This document shows, one piece after another, positions 36,923 through 48,351 of a stretch of DNA of 64,000 nt. Each line of letters begins with the position of its first letter. The stretch's first letter is position 1. Below the pieces are notes generated by a model. The model saw nothing but the letters and a program-made list of their open reading frames with translations, was not told the DNA's origin and searched no databases. The stretch is from assembly GCA_027475525.1 (NCBI GenBank), contig JAMWFC010000113.1, forward strand, positions 2,654,001-2,718,000, given 5' to 3'. The translations under genes were made by a program, and so were the position numbers. Origin of the DNA: Macrolepiota albuminosa. Lineage: Eukaryota; Basidiomycota; Agaricomycetes; Agaricales; Agaricaceae.

Positions 36923-38074
36923 ATGCCGTATCAGAAAGGCCTGCAGCCAGTGCCGTCGCCGCTAAGACCACATGTCATGGCTCGTGAAAGGCTAAGGTTT
37001 TGGATGCCGGAGAAGAACGCCGAAAGTATAGCCACTGCAGATCGTCATAATCTCTCTGAAGGAGACATAGCGAGAGTCTTCGAGGTCATGAGCGGAGCCT
37101 GGGCAGAGTCCACAAAGGAGACTTACGGAACAGGGTTACTGCTGTTTCATGTCTTCTGCGACTACCGGAAGATTCCTGAGAACACTCGGGCGCCTGTGAC
37201 GCAGGACGTGCTGGAGGCGTTCATAGCCGCGTTAGCTGGATCATACTCAAAAGCAGCTATTGAAAACTTTTTGGCCGGGATCAGGGCCTGGCACTTACTT
37301 CACAATGTGAAGTGGAACTTTGACGGCACACGTGTACAGACACTTTTAAAAGCTGCAGACAGAATCGCTCCCTCATCCTCCAAAAAGAAGAAAAGGCGCC
37401 CGTGTACCCCAGCTTTCCTACGAGCCGTGCACGAAAGCCTGGGGATGAGCTCAGATCAACCAGACCCGTTGAATGCAGCCGTGTTTGCTTGTGCAACTAC
37501 ATGCTTCTACTCTGCAGCCAGGCTCGGCGAATTCACCGTGCCGACGTTATCTTCATTCGACCCGCAAATCCATGTCAAGCCGAGCAACGTTTCTCAGTCG
37601 ACAGATCGAGCTGGGTTACAGACCACCACATTCTTTTTGCCCAGGACCAAAACAGCAGTACACGGGGAGACAGTCTCCTGGGCAACTCAAGCAGACGCCT
37701 CAGACCCTGAGAAAGCGCTAAAAACGCACCTCCAAGTGAACAAACCCCCGGAGAACGGCCCCCTATTTGCATACAGAGATAAGAAGGGTAGATCCACGCC
37801 GCTGACCAAGAAGAAGTTTCTAGGAGTGCTATCCAAGGCAGCCAAGGAGGCTAACCTGGAGCCGCTCCAAGGGCACGGAATCCGGATCGGAGCCACTCTG
37901 GAATACTTGTTGAGAGGGATCCCGTTCGAGGCTATGAAAGCGATAGGCAGATGGTCTAGCGACGCCTTCTATGGCTACCTATCAAAGCATGAACAGATCC
38001 TAGCGCCTTACTTACAGGCAATACCCTCCCTGCACGAGTCCGTTGTGAGGCTTACACTCGCATTCAGGAAGTGA
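36923..38074 (+). CDS. Tyrosine recombinase of the Ngaro element
   Basis: Third frame of the element, 383 residues from the ATG at 36923 (MPYQKGLQPVPSP); the frame is open further upstream but overlaps the RNase H part. A SAM-like N-terminal part (ESTKETYGTGLLLFHVFCDY) precedes the catalytic half: Arg in AARLGEFT, HxxR in HGIRIGATLEYLL, and the nucleophile Tyr in FYGYLSKHEQILAPYL. This set (R...HxxR...Y) marks an active-type recombinase that would insert the circular cDNA. Distinct from phage integrases: it is in a eukaryotic RT-bearing element with split repeats. Confidence 0.85.
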   Translation: MPYQKGLQPVPSPLRPHVMARERLRFWMPEKNAESIATADRHNLSEGDIARVFEVMSGAWAESTKETYGTGLLLFHVFCDYRKIPENTRAPVTQDVLEAFIAALAGSYSKAAIENFLAGIRAWHLLHNVKWNFDGTRVQTLLKAADRIAPSSSKKKKRRPCTPAFLRAVHESLGMSSDQPDPLNAAVFACATTCFYSAARLGEFTVPTLSSFDPQIHVKPSNVSQSTDRAGLQTTTFFLPRTKTAVHGETVSWATQADASDPEKALKTHLQVNKPPENGPLFAYRDKKGRSTPLTKKKFLGVLSKAAKEANLEPLQGHGIRIGATLEYLLRGIPFEAMKAIGRWSSDAFYGYLSKHEQILAPYLQAIPSLHESVVRLTLAFRK

Positions 38075-38193
38075 CAAGGCAGTCAGGGTGAGTACTTTGC
38101 ACCAATATCCTTTTCTTAAGGAGGCACGCTAGCGTTCAAGTGGGTATCGCGAAAGGTATCCACGCGATGCGTCGTGACCTCCTAGGAAGAGTG

Positions 38194-38561
38194 GGGAATC
38201 GCGGCTAACTTACTTGTTCGGGCAGATTATTTGTCCGGCGGTTAAAATCTTGGTCGTCGCGAGGGTTCGGAGTAACCCGCGAAGGGTCTCGCCCACATCT
38301 TCATATAATAATGTAACCACTAGTGCTGTAGATAAATAAAATCGTATTAAAATTAAGACAAAGTTGTTTGTTTTTCACTAGCGAGGAAGTCAAAGAGGGT
38401 TGGCCTGACGGTCACGAGGCACGAGAGAGAGACAGGGTGTGGTCTTTGAGTGAGGTGGCTGTGTTGGTGTCACTCAATAAAAATTTTTCCTCACGACAGC
38501 CACCCACCTCAGGCTTCATCGCATCTTAGCTCGCGTCTTATCGAAGCAAGAAGAAAATTTT
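38194..38561 (+). repeat. Split direct repeats B1 and A2, fused
   Basis: B1 (38194-38396) equals 38841-39043 and A2 (38396-38561) equals 32930-33095. Their junction GTCAAAGAGGGTTGGCC marks the recombination core of a circularised element. Confidence 0.9.
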
Positions 38562-38840
38562 CCCGCCCACCCACCCGGAGTTGAAGGGCAAAGTGCAGTA
38601 TCTTGCAAGCAGGGAGGTAGGCACCGGAACGTCACAGGATTCCGGCATGAACGTTTAGGTACAGCGCCTCCGCCCCACCTCCTCCACTAGTTCAGACATT
38701 TCATCCTCGCAAGTTAACTCGTATTTTTGGCAAAGTTTCCCCGCGCCATACGGTCCCCCCGCGACAGAAGGAAAAGGCAAATGATTAGCTCTGGCAGGAC
38801 GAGAATGTTAGCTCGGATGGTCTCCCCGCCCAACCCACCC

Positions 38841-39043
38841 GGGAATCGCGGCTAACTTACTTGTTCGGGCAGATTATTTGTCCGGCGGTTAAAATCTTGG
38901 TCGTCGCGAGGGTTCGGAGTAACCCGCGAAGGGTCTCGCCCACATCTTCATATAATAATGTAACCACTAGTGCTGTAGATAAATAAAATCGTATTAAAAT
39001 TAAGACAAAGTTGTTTGTTTTTCACTAGCGAGGAAGTCAAAGA
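38841..39043 (+). repeat. Split direct repeat B2 (203 bp)
   Basis: Identical to B1. It contains GTAACCACTAGTGC and ends TTTTTCACTAGCGAGGAAGT before CAAAGA; the outer end differs from B1 right after GTCAAAGA. Confidence 0.9.
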
Positions 39044-40218
39044 CCTGGATATCATCACCGAACCTTGGTCGCGACGTGACCCCGCCCACAATACATGCCA
39101 CGCAAAATATGACAAGAAAGCAAAGCTAAATTACAAGCAAATAACATCGGATACAAACCTACAAAACGGAGTAGAGTACATGTATTACTTTACCCCCGCC
39201 TCTTAGCCCTTCACAGTGGCTTGCCGGCGGCAAAAACAGACTTCATGTAAGCGTTTTCACGCTTACAACGCTTACGGTGCTAAATAGGGGATAACTTGGA
39301 GGAGATCGAGCGAAGGGGGGCGTGAGGGGATCGGGAGGAGGAAGCTAACTGTAAATTCAAATCTTGTTACGAAAGGTATATAGGGGAGGTATACGTAGTA
39401 GATATTGGGGGGGGGGGGTTCCTTTTTTGTCTTTCCTTAGTTTTCGGAATACTACTGTTATGCTATTCTGTTCTCGGCCTGACTCCAAGTGAGGTCGGAC
39501 GAGTGACGTCCGCTTAACTTCATTCATTCATTCATTCACCGAAACTTGGCCCATTATGTGACAATTCCGCGCTACTTCCTGCTTCCCATGCCCGAATCTA
39601 TTCACCACACATGTATCAAGCTTCTATGCATTTGTCAACCGAGGATAAATGGCGCTCGAGTGCACTTGAGAATTTAGGCTTCAACCCATGCTCATCAGAC
39701 ACCAAAAGTGCTTGAAGCATGGTCAACCAGTGTTCGCTAGGCTCGCGCATTTGACCTATCTCTCTCTTTTGGCAATTACAGCATCCAAACTGCAACACAA
39801 ATGATCATAAGCATAAGTGAGGTATCGGTCAGAAATTCTCTTCGCCTGCCAAGTTAATACTCATGTGGCCAAAAGGGACTTGTCTCCAGCAGGAGACAGC
39901 TTAAACTGTGTTTATTATGTCCTCTTGTGGAGTCTTTAGCTATCACTTATGGGGAATGATATGCAGATAGACGATTTTCTCTAGGCATAAGTAGACTCAA
40001 GTGACCTTATCTGGATGCAAGCGGTACAGATACCATTCAAGGTGCTTGCTCTCGGGGCTGCATACTAGATTCTATCTCGTCTAAATTACGTTCCAAACAG
40101 AGTTACTCCAGTTCGCTGCAACGATCTCATCAAGTAAAAAAGAATCGAATGTCGTTCTCACCATCTCCGGCCGATGTTCCGCTCGAGTATTGATTATATT
40201 TTCAGAGTTGGAGTTGGC
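39044..40218. other. Intergenic region with simple repeats and hairpins
   Basis: No gene is supported. It holds a hairpin GTAAGCG-ttttca-CGCTTAC (39247-39266) followed by a third CGCTTAC, a run of 12 G (39407-39418) and a short (CATT)n tract near 39518-39540. These may be remains of an older element. Confidence 0.45.
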
Positions 40219-40225
40219 TATAAAA
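40219..40225 (+). promoter_or_regulatory. TATA box of the small secreted protein gene
   Basis: TATAAAA 52 bp before the start, followed by a short leader. Confidence 0.6.
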
Positions 40226-40276
40226 CCTTGACCTTATGAGCCCACTTTTTCATCGTCCTCGTTGAACTCCACTGGC

Positions 40277-40654
40277 ATGCCTTCTCTCCGCGTCGTATTC
40301 TTGTTTTTCGCTACTAGTCTTGCCACTTTTTCGTTTGGTGCCCCACCTGAGTACACAAAGGGGATGAGATCCAGCGAACGTCGTGAGCCTTTGCTACGTC
40401 TCAACATTATTTTTTATTCTAACCTGTTCGTTGAATTTTGCAGGAGACGATTCTGGTTCTGATGATTTGTAAGAAGAAATTCCTTTGTCAATTATCCTGA
40501 CCAGATTGTGTACTCAGATGTGTCTAGGTCAGATATTGAATCTTCTATCAACCTTTCCGAGAATCATGGAGTAACAGTCGCTACGGAGAGTGATGACGAC
40601 GTAATTGGATTTATCGAGGTTACTGGCGATGTACCCTTGGATATATTTGTCTAA
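40277..40654 (+). CDS. Small secreted acidic protein (84 residues)
   Basis: Three exons (40277-40379, 40444-40468, 40528-40654) join in frame; the middle one is only 25 nt. The ATG is the first after a good TATA box. A clear signal peptide (LRVVFLFFATSLATFSFGAP) is followed by a short acidic mature protein: DDSGSDDL, then ESSINLSENHGVTVATES and DDDVIGFIEVTGDVPL. It has no cysteine in the mature part. No known family is recognised; it fits the size class of fungal small secreted proteins. The exon structure rests on in-frame joining only. Confidence 0.6.
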
Positions 40655-41871
40655 AATCTGGAGAGTTGCTGGATGTGAGCTTAAGACTAGTAAGAACAAA
40701 GTATGTTGTCTGTCGTCGTCACGCTACTTACACGTTTCAATTGAATTCAAGTTTTGCAGGCGCAGATGTTTGCCCTGACCACACTGGATTCAATAATCAC
40801 TTTCCAGGACTTTGTACACGTTGACTTGTATGATTTCAGCTTTTTCTACCTACTGGTGTTTTTTATCAGCTAGTGATAGTTTATTGCTGTATACCCCAAT
40901 TTTATCTGAATTTATCGCTCGCAGTGTAAGGTGGCGCTTTCTGTCCTAGCCAAGAATTTGCCAATGTACAAGGTACACAATTATGTTGGATCCTGTGGTC
41001 ACGCTCGATCTTATTTACGACGTTTTGTGCATCAAACCTATGAGCCTGGCCGTAACAGGCCCGAATGGGCAAGGTTTTGGTTGGCGCTTTAGGTAAGGAA
41101 AGAAATTATATTTTTGGGATAAGTGATTTTTGGTTAAATGGTATTCAATGAATTTGATATACGAGCCATGAGATGTTGGTATATCTCCTTGGTTGATCAT
41201 TTTCACACATTGTTGAGTACAAAAGTCGGAGCAAATTATGCGACTCGTTCTTATGTGATTCGTAATAACCCGACCCCACCGTTCCTTAGATTTTGATAAA
41301 TGCAAGTCTCCTATTAAAAGCGTGGTTGATTCTCTTCATCTCAGTGGTGATCTGATCGGTCTAGAGTCTGTGGGGATAGCAATGTGTTCATGGCACGCAT
41401 CTCATGGGAAGAATGAAGATCGTGCAAAAGAGAATATTTAATCAAACGAGTGAAAATGGGGTTTATTCTCCCCATTAAGAGAGGGAACGTCCGGGAAGGA
41501 CGAGCGAGGATGTAGTACTACACTGAGACTGTAGGTTAACAATACAACGATATAGATACGCGTAGTGCTAGATATGACAGGATAGCAAGGATGAATGAAT
41601 GACTGACTAACTGAGGTGGAAAGGGGAACGAGGGGTCATGAAACTTGCGTAATAAAATTTTTGGAATGAGATGAGATGAATGAAACGAGAGTGGGTTGGG
41701 TCGGTGGTGGGTGTGACATGATACAAAGGGAAAAGGAAAGGAAAGACACGTTTCGAGAGAAGTAGAACACGTACAAAATTATTCAAAGACTCGTCATCAT
41801 AATCGGAGCGCGTTAGAACAAAGAAAAAAATAACATGACAGAGGAGTGATTTTGTCATTTGCCTTCTTCGT
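40655..41871. other. Region with possible short exons, otherwise empty
   Basis: Two stretches look exon-like but could not be joined: about 40760-40825 (after an acceptor TTTTGCAG, cysteine-bearing frame) and about 40975-41090 (a frame reading SCGHARSYLRRFV). The rest, up to the DCP1 stop, is AT-rich and probably the 3' flanks of both neighbours. Confidence 0.35.
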
Positions 41872-44591
41872 CTATCCAACCCGACTAGTGTATTCTTTAT
41901 ACAAAGAATCCACAAATGCCTTGTCGGTCTGAAGCAACCGAACAAGAACAAAAAAAACACCATCAGCACATCAATTCCATTGCAAGCAACAGACCACGTA
42001 CATGGATCAACGTCAGCACCTCCCTCACAAAATCATTCCTCTCAAGAACCTGCGTCTTCTTCACCTTCCCCACGATCTCAGTCGCATCAATGAGACTATC
42101 CCTCACAGCCTCCGGGATAACTATCTGTCCATTTGCCAACGGGGGATACACGTTCGCAATCTGCTTCGACGATGACGCGACACCGTTCTTCCCAGTCCCA
42201 TTCAGCATACTCTGTTGCTTCTGCTGAGGATGAAGGGGATCGGGCGACAAACAAGGCGAAGTCGACTCGGGCTGCCCAGGATACTCATACACTCTCCCGC
42301 CAGCCCTCAACATTGGCACAACAGTGGGGACATCCCAACTTCTCTCAATCTCCTCCCTATCCCTCGCCTGCTCCGCCGCTCTCTCTTTCCGACTCTGCTT
42401 CTTCTTCCGGCCCCTCTTCTCCTTCTCCTTCTCCTTGTCCGCAACCCGAACACCGTTGGTATACGGTCGACAACGCGAATGGAATGCCTCAGGATCGCTC
42501 AACGCACTAGTGTCCTCGAAATCCAACTCAATAATCTCCTCGTCATCACTGATCGAGCTTTGTTCGTTACGATAGGTGTTGGTATTAGTGTTATTGGCCA
42601 TGGCGGTGTGATTATTATTATTATAACTCATCGCGGTCGTTGTGGTGGCCCGTCCATGAGAATAAGGCCACAATTCCGAGTCAGACTCGAACGGTACAAG
42701 CGGGCGTTCAGTGCCCAAAGGTACCTTGTCATGCGAGGCAGGGATGGGGAGATGATCCCCCTGCTGCGGGCGATGGTGCTGGCGTCTCCCAACTACAGAC
42801 CCAGAAACTAACGCCGACCCCGGACAATGCTGGCGCGCAAAAGTCGGGGTTATAAATCCATTCACCGGCGGTCTGGGTGTGACATCGCCATTGATCCTCC
42901 TTCCTTGTCCGTGTCCGTGTCCGGACCGACCACGTCCATTGACAGGCTCGGCTATGATGGGCCTCCCCGCACTCGCGCCCGCGGCCTGCACCTCTTCATC
43001 TGCATCGGGATCTAACACCGTGCTTGACGTCGAGTATCCGTCTGATGTTGAGCCCTGTCCGTACCCATAATAATCGCTCGTATCCTCGTCGTCCTCGTTG
43101 TCACCCTCGCGCGAGCTCGAATGAGAAGATTGTGCATCGGTACTATAAGTTGTTGAAGCAGCAGAAGCGGCGCGAGATGGGGGAAGACCGAGGAGCGTAG
43201 TGAGGGTTGATTGATCGAGGACTTGAGGCACAGGAGTAGTGGTTGGAATAGGATAGTGAATTTTGAGTGTTGAGGTAGATGTGGATGACGTAGAAGTAGA
43301 AACTGAATTAATTGAAGAGGAAGGACCAACTGTTGGGGCAGATGCGGAGGCGAAAATGGAGTCGAGGAGGCTGAGTCCGGTGTTGATACTGCCGGAAGAG
43401 GGAGGTGAAGGATTGGTTACCGACTGGTCGCAGCTGATAGTCGTAAGTATGGAAGGAACAGATGCGTTGGAGGTTGGAGGTTGTGTTGATGCTGCGGTCG
43501 AAGGGAGTGGAGTAGGTTGCATTTTGGCGAACAGTCTGTCCAGTTCAGAAGGGCCTGCTTGTGAAGTTTGACCTTGAACATGACCTGGGAATGAGGTCCC
43601 AGAGGGCGTGGCGGGTAGGGAAGAGACCCCGTTGGCTGCATAAAAGTCAGCAGAGTCAAAGACAAAAACAGCTGACCAGAAATACTTTGTGGTCGATTAG
43701 TTAGGGAAGTAGAGGGTGGAGGCCTATCGGGACCGTAACGGAATTCTTGTGGGTAGGGTTGATTCCTCTTGATATATGAGTGCAGGCTGGGTTAAGAAAT
43801 TAGGAACCACGACAAGGAATCAACTGGCCACCAATCACCGGGTGAATGTGTCGATGAGCGGTTCCCTTGAATCTGTCGCAAACATCCAGAGACCGATTGT
43901 TTTCGATTCGCCTTTTTGGCTGGCTGGCAAGGTTTCGATATGTGGAACAGCATAAGCTTCGTGAAATTTGTCGAGTGTACTGGCGTTGAAAGCTGCGCGT
44001 ACACTCGCGAGTCTCTTGTCGGTAAATTCTGGATAAGAGCGGATGATTAGATAGCTGCCGTGGGCACCGATGTTGTCTTCCGGATAAAGACGTTGTATAT
44101 GGTCATCCGTTCCCATTCGATTGAGGATGTAGAATCCATAAGGCGGGTACGATTTACTAACAATGCATTTTTGATTAGCCAACAATTCAATCAAAAAGGA
44201 TCTATTGTAAGATCAATGCAAGTGGCTTGGGCGACTGATTTAAGTTCGTGCAATGATTGAGGGAGAATTGCGAGACGATGTCAGAATTGAGATGTGGGAC
44301 GCACCGTTCGTACAAAAACATGCTTCCTTCGTACCCCAGTTTCTCCCACTTGGTGCCGTTATGGTGATAGAGACACACGTGGCTAAATTGATCAAAGATG
44401 GAGATAATGGAGGGATCTCGCCGACGCAACACTTTGAGATTATGTTGATATCTTGATGCGGGGGACATGCCAGTGGCTGCAGGTCTTGCGGAGGGACTTG
44501 AGAGTTGGTTGTGGGGCGAAAGAGGTGGCTCTGAGCCTGATGTGCTTGGTGGTGGAGATGTGTATGATGAGTCGCATTGAGAGGGCGCCAT
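41872..44591 (-). CDS. DCP1: mRNA decapping enzyme subunit DCP1
   Basis: DCP1 activates DCP2 to remove the mRNA cap in cytoplasmic P-bodies. Five exons (44591-44305, 44156-43839, 43786-43677, 43635-42002, 41928-41872) join in frame to 801 residues. The EVH1 domain shows LRRRDPSIISIFDQFSHVCL, KLGYEGSMFLYER, SYPPYGFYILNRMGTDD and IGLWMFATDSREPLIDTF. A very long low-complexity middle (Ser/Thr, Asn runs, KEKEKEKRGRKKK) follows. The C-terminal trimerisation helix is recovered only across the last intron: FVREVLTLIHTDKAFVDSLY, ending TSRVG. The 148-nt first intron is long for this genome and its acceptor has an alternative. A start at 44468 (MSPASRYQHNL) is also possible. Confidence 0.9.
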
Positions 44592-44732
44592 GGGGCGGCG
44601 GTGGTGTGGTGGTGTGTGGTGGTCAAGTTCGGTGCTGAGCGCTGAGCACAAATGAAACGGCGATCACTTTGCTTGTGTTTGTTTTGCAAGGCACAAGCGC
44701 ACGAAATTTGGAGTTTGGACTTGTCCTTTGTT
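44592..44732. promoter_or_regulatory. Short divergent promoter, DCP1 / unknown basic protein
   Basis: 141 bp between the chosen starts. It includes a GGTGGTGTGGTGG stretch and no TATA box. Confidence 0.4.
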
Positions 44733-45673
44733 ATGGAGCGTGTTATTGTGCGTGAAGGCCACCTCCGCGTGCAACTTGCCAACCGTCTCGCCCTCAAATA
44801 TGGCGTTGAACTGGTCCGCCAGATTCTTGCCAACAAAGATGGCCCGCTTCATGGTCCCGCCGGCATGACCACAGAAGAGCTTTACAGATTCACGCTTCAG
44901 CAAACTCCCTCGTCCGAGTATTACAATCCCCATGTTCGCGCAAATAAACCATACCCCCCCATTCCAACTCCGAGGACAAAGGGTAAACAAAGAGTACAAC
45001 CCCCGGCTCCTCCACACCCAGAGCACCCAATCCGGTCCAAAGTGTACGCAAGAAAACTTTTTCTCTTCTCGTATCCGCTACATACAGTTCTCTCAGATTC
45101 CTTAAGAAGTCCATTCTACAGTACCTCGTGGGTACGCAAGAGCTCGCCAAGGCACGCGTCGAAAGGGTGCTGGACGTGCCTACAACACCAATCAAAAGCA
45201 ACAAGAAGGGCAAAAAGGAACTCGTCTCTGGGAATGAAGAAGGAAAATTTAAGCACATCGCCTGGGTGTGGAAAGCGGCTGACCCCGCAATAATAAAACC
45301 ATCCCAACCGCAAAAATCATCACCGTATACCGATGCGGTTCGTACCGATGAGATTAGCGAGCGCGACGTTGGCGTTGGTGACGACTTTAGCCACCTCAGC
45401 AGAAGGCGCCAGAAGGCAAGACGCGAGGACATCCGGAGAGACACCCGCAAGCTGAAAGAGGCAATGAGGCAGGAGAAAGTGGCAATGAGGCAGCAGAAAG
45501 TGGCAATGAGGCAGCAGAAAGTGGTAATGAGGCAGCAGAAAGAGGAGCCTGCTGCCGACGCGCTCTACAAGAGATTACAAGCGGCACGCACAGCGAAGAA
45601 GAGTCCGCAGGAGCAGGATTGGGAGGACAGGAGGTCTGCGGTGCGAAAACCTTTGACAAGGAATAGGAAATGA
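44733..45673 (+). CDS. Unknown basic, coiled-coil-rich protein (295 residues)
   Basis: Two exons (44733-45043 and 45097-45673, intron 53 nt) join in frame. The ATG at 44733 starts MERVIVREGHLRVQLANRLA. An N-terminal helical part (KYGVELVRQILANKDGPLHG, MTTEELYRFTLQQ) is followed by a proline-rich linker and a second helical part (FLKKSILQYLVGTQELAKAR). The C-terminal third is basic and helical, with four 7-residue repeats encoded by 21-bp units (45459-45545: AMRQEKV, AMRQQKV, AMRQQKV, VMRQQKE). No known family is recognised. It could be a nucleolar or RNA-linked protein by composition only. It shares a promoter with DCP1. Confidence 0.75.
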
Positions 45674-46125
45674 GAATGACTATTTAGAATGGTCGCGAAT
45701 CCTGGGCATGTCTTTATTACAACCGTTATAATATCATTGCATTAGCATCTGCCCCTATATGACGCTTCCATGATTACGCGTCTTTGACTCAAAATCAGAA
45801 CTATCGCCTATGAGGACGGGAATTACACAAGTCAGTCCTTTCTTTGACCCAGTTTTTATGTTCCTCATTTTAGGACATATAGGTTTAGAAATAGCGATTT
45901 AATCTTCAACTTTGGGATTTCCAACACTCAAGTATCTTTCAAAGTGCAGGAGTATCACTTTTTATGACACTGACACTACTAATGCTTGGCATCCTTCCGG
46001 GGTGCACGGCTTTTTCGATATGTGGAGGGACGGGACCGGGCTGATTCCCTCGCTTCTTCTGCTTATAAGTTTAACGCGTCCACCAGCTCATATGTATCCA
46101 TCCATCCTCCTTTCTCCTCTTCACT
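45674..46125. promoter_or_regulatory. Intergenic, MATE promoter region
   Basis: About 450 bp. A TTATAAG sequence near 46064 lies about 60 bp before the start and is followed by a pyrimidine-rich leader. No gene is seen. Confidence 0.4.
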
Positions 46126-48351
46126 ATGGCATCTCTCTCCGTCCCCGGATTAGCCGACACAACCGAGTCGACGCCCCTCATTTACACAGATCGACGCGTA
46201 TGCGCTGACACAACTACTCCATCCAAGGACAATGACGCGTCCACATCCAAGCGCACGATATTCTATCAAGAGCTCCTGACCATCCCGCGCTATGCCCTCC
46301 CTATCTTCAGGTATACCCCTCTGTCCTCACACTCCCACACTAACCAACCATTCAACAGCTCGCAGCTCCTCGAATCTAGCATCGTCCTCGTCCCCGTCGT
46401 CTCCTTGGGTCATCTCTCTACTACATCCCTCGCAGCCGTCAGCCTGGGCTCGATGACCGCCAACGTCACGGGGTTCAGTATCCTCCAGGGCCTGACGAGC
46501 GGGCTGGATACCGTGCTGCCTTCGGCATGGACGTCGAGTGATCCAAGGTTGGTCGGACTTTGGGCGCAGAGGATGGGTGGGTGTTAGTTTCTTTCTTTCC
46601 TAAATGAGAGAACTGAGAATGATTGGGTATGGAAGCCGTAATTACGTTCTTCGCGCTTGTTGTGGGTGACTGGTCGTTTATTACGGGCTTTACAAGTGAA
46701 GTCATCTTGATGTTCTTGACAGCCAATTTTTTTCGTGTGGCTCAACGCGGAACCGATCTTGTTGGCTACGAAACAAGAGCCAGAGGTCGCGCGTTTAGCC
46801 GCGCTCTATCTGCGCTGGTATTCTTTCTCCCTTCCTGGTTCGTGCCGTTTTTCACTGCCATTTATTGCGAGACTGAGAATATTGATGCGTCCCAATAGCC
46901 TTCGCGTTCAACTGCATCAGCCGGTACGTTATCTGAACAAACTTCTCTCGTCAGACTCCAAACCCGTTATTCTAATGCCCTTTAAACACTGGCAGGCGGT
47001 ACTTCCAATCCCAGGGTCACTTCTACATCCAAACTCGCATCGTCTGCATCGCAGCCCCAGTGAACGTCCTCACGAACTACCTCCTCGGTCAGTCCTGTTC
47101 TTCGTAACTCCTTGATTTTTGGCTTTGCAAAACTTACCCAAATCCATTTCATAGTCTGGGGCCCTACACCCATACGCCTCGGGTTCATCGGCGCTCCAAT
47201 CGCTTCTGCACTCACAATCTCCCTCATCTCGCTTGCCTCCCTCATCCACGGAGTGTACCTCATTCCCCGAACGACATGGCACCCTCTCACGATGCAGATG
47301 TTCAGTAATCTCGGAGTTCTGGTCCGGCTGGGGCTTGCCGGCATCGGTGAAATACTTTCCAATGTTAAATACTTATTCGTGTTCTGATAATGAATGGGAT
47401 ACGTAGGACAACTAGCATCAGAGTGGTGGGCATGGGAGCTCGTTGCGTTCGCCGCGTCGTTCTTCGGCCCTATGGCACTCGCGGCGCAGTCCATTCTGAT
47501 TAGCACGTCAGCGATGGTGTTTCAGCTCGGGTATGCTATCGCCAATGCAACATCAATTCGGTATCCCACCTTCTTTCCACTTTGTTGGATGGCCTTCGCT
47601 GAGTTTATGAGGATAGAATTGGGAACCTTTTGGGTGAGAAAAAGGCGCGACGTGCCGAGGTTTCTGCGAAAACGTCTCTTGTGGTTGTTCTCGTTGCATC
47701 GTTACTAACAAGGTCAGAAGCCATTTCTCGAGGCATATTAAAAATTGAGTTCTGAAATGCAATCGCTACAGCTCGATTTTGCTCGCATCTCGTCACTCTT
47801 GGGCTAGAATGTTCAATAATGATCCAGGTCAATTTTCTCCGCTTTTTCTAAGATATTATCAGGCCCTCTTCTTATCCAAAATGTTTTAGCTGTTGTCGAG
47901 CTTGTCTCAAGTGTTCTGCCATTGATTGCATTATACCAAGTCATTGATGGGAACTCCATCGTTACTGCGGGAATCCTTAGAGCTCGGGGTCGACAGGTAC
48001 GACGACACAACAATGTTCATCTACTCTGTTCTTCTGATAGGCTGTTCCTCAGTCTATCGGCGCGCTTCTTAATATCACCGCTTACTACCTCATCGGTAAG
48101 GATCATCCTGCGCCACGTAGCTCAAGTCAGTATATTGACGTTTCCTCTTTACGGAAGGTATGCCCATCGCGTACTGGCTAGCTTTCAGTCACCATCTGGG
48201 TCTCAGTGGCCTGTGGGTCGGATATATAGTGGCTCTGGCATATTGTTCCGTGATCGGGACGGCACTGTGTTTCATGACTGATTGGAAGGAGGAAGTCTCG
48301 AAGGTTGAAAGGAGGCTTGCCGAAGAGAGGCTAGTTCATTACGACACATGA
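46126..48351 (+). CDS. MATE family multidrug/toxin extrusion transporter
   Basis: Membrane antiporter that exports organic compounds in exchange for protons or sodium. About a dozen short exons join in frame: MASLSVPGLADTTESTPLIY (cytosolic start), YALPIF, LESSIVLVPVVSLGHLSTTS, the first-half motif GLTSGLDTVLPSAW, FVWLNAEPILLATKQEPEVA, AFAFNCISRRYFQSQGHFYI, PVNVLTNYLLVWGPTPIRLG, GQLASEWWAWELVAFAA, ATSIRIGNLLGEKKARRAEV, VIDGNSIVTAGILRARGRQ, IGALLNITAYYLIGMPIAYW and a C-terminal ALAYCSVIGTALCFMTDW. Both MATE half-domains with twelve membrane helices are present. The gene is intact. Some introns contain stops in one frame only and can mislead a gene finder. Confidence 0.88.

Larger units (their letters stand above)
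32930..39043 (+). mobile_element. Ngaro/DIRS-type tyrosine-recombinase retrotransposon
   Basis: The 6.1-kb element has split direct repeats rather than LTRs: A1 (32930-33095), coding part, B1 (38194-38396) directly joined to A2 (38396-38561), a 279-bp spacer, and B2 (38841-39043). A copies and B copies appear identical. The order A1-ORFs-B1A2-B2 is the signature of YR retrotransposons, which integrate a circular DNA by a tyrosine recombinase and need no target duplication. It encodes gag with zinc knuckles, reverse transcriptase/RNase H and a YR with its catalytic residues; no methyltransferase domain is seen, which fits Ngaro/PAT better than DIRS1. The identical repeats and long frames suggest recent activity. 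Confidence 0.88.

Noticed and set aside
36923..38074. Tyrosine recombinase as a sign of a prophage or integron
   Set aside because: It belongs to a retrotransposon with RT, RNase H and split direct repeats in a eukaryotic genome.
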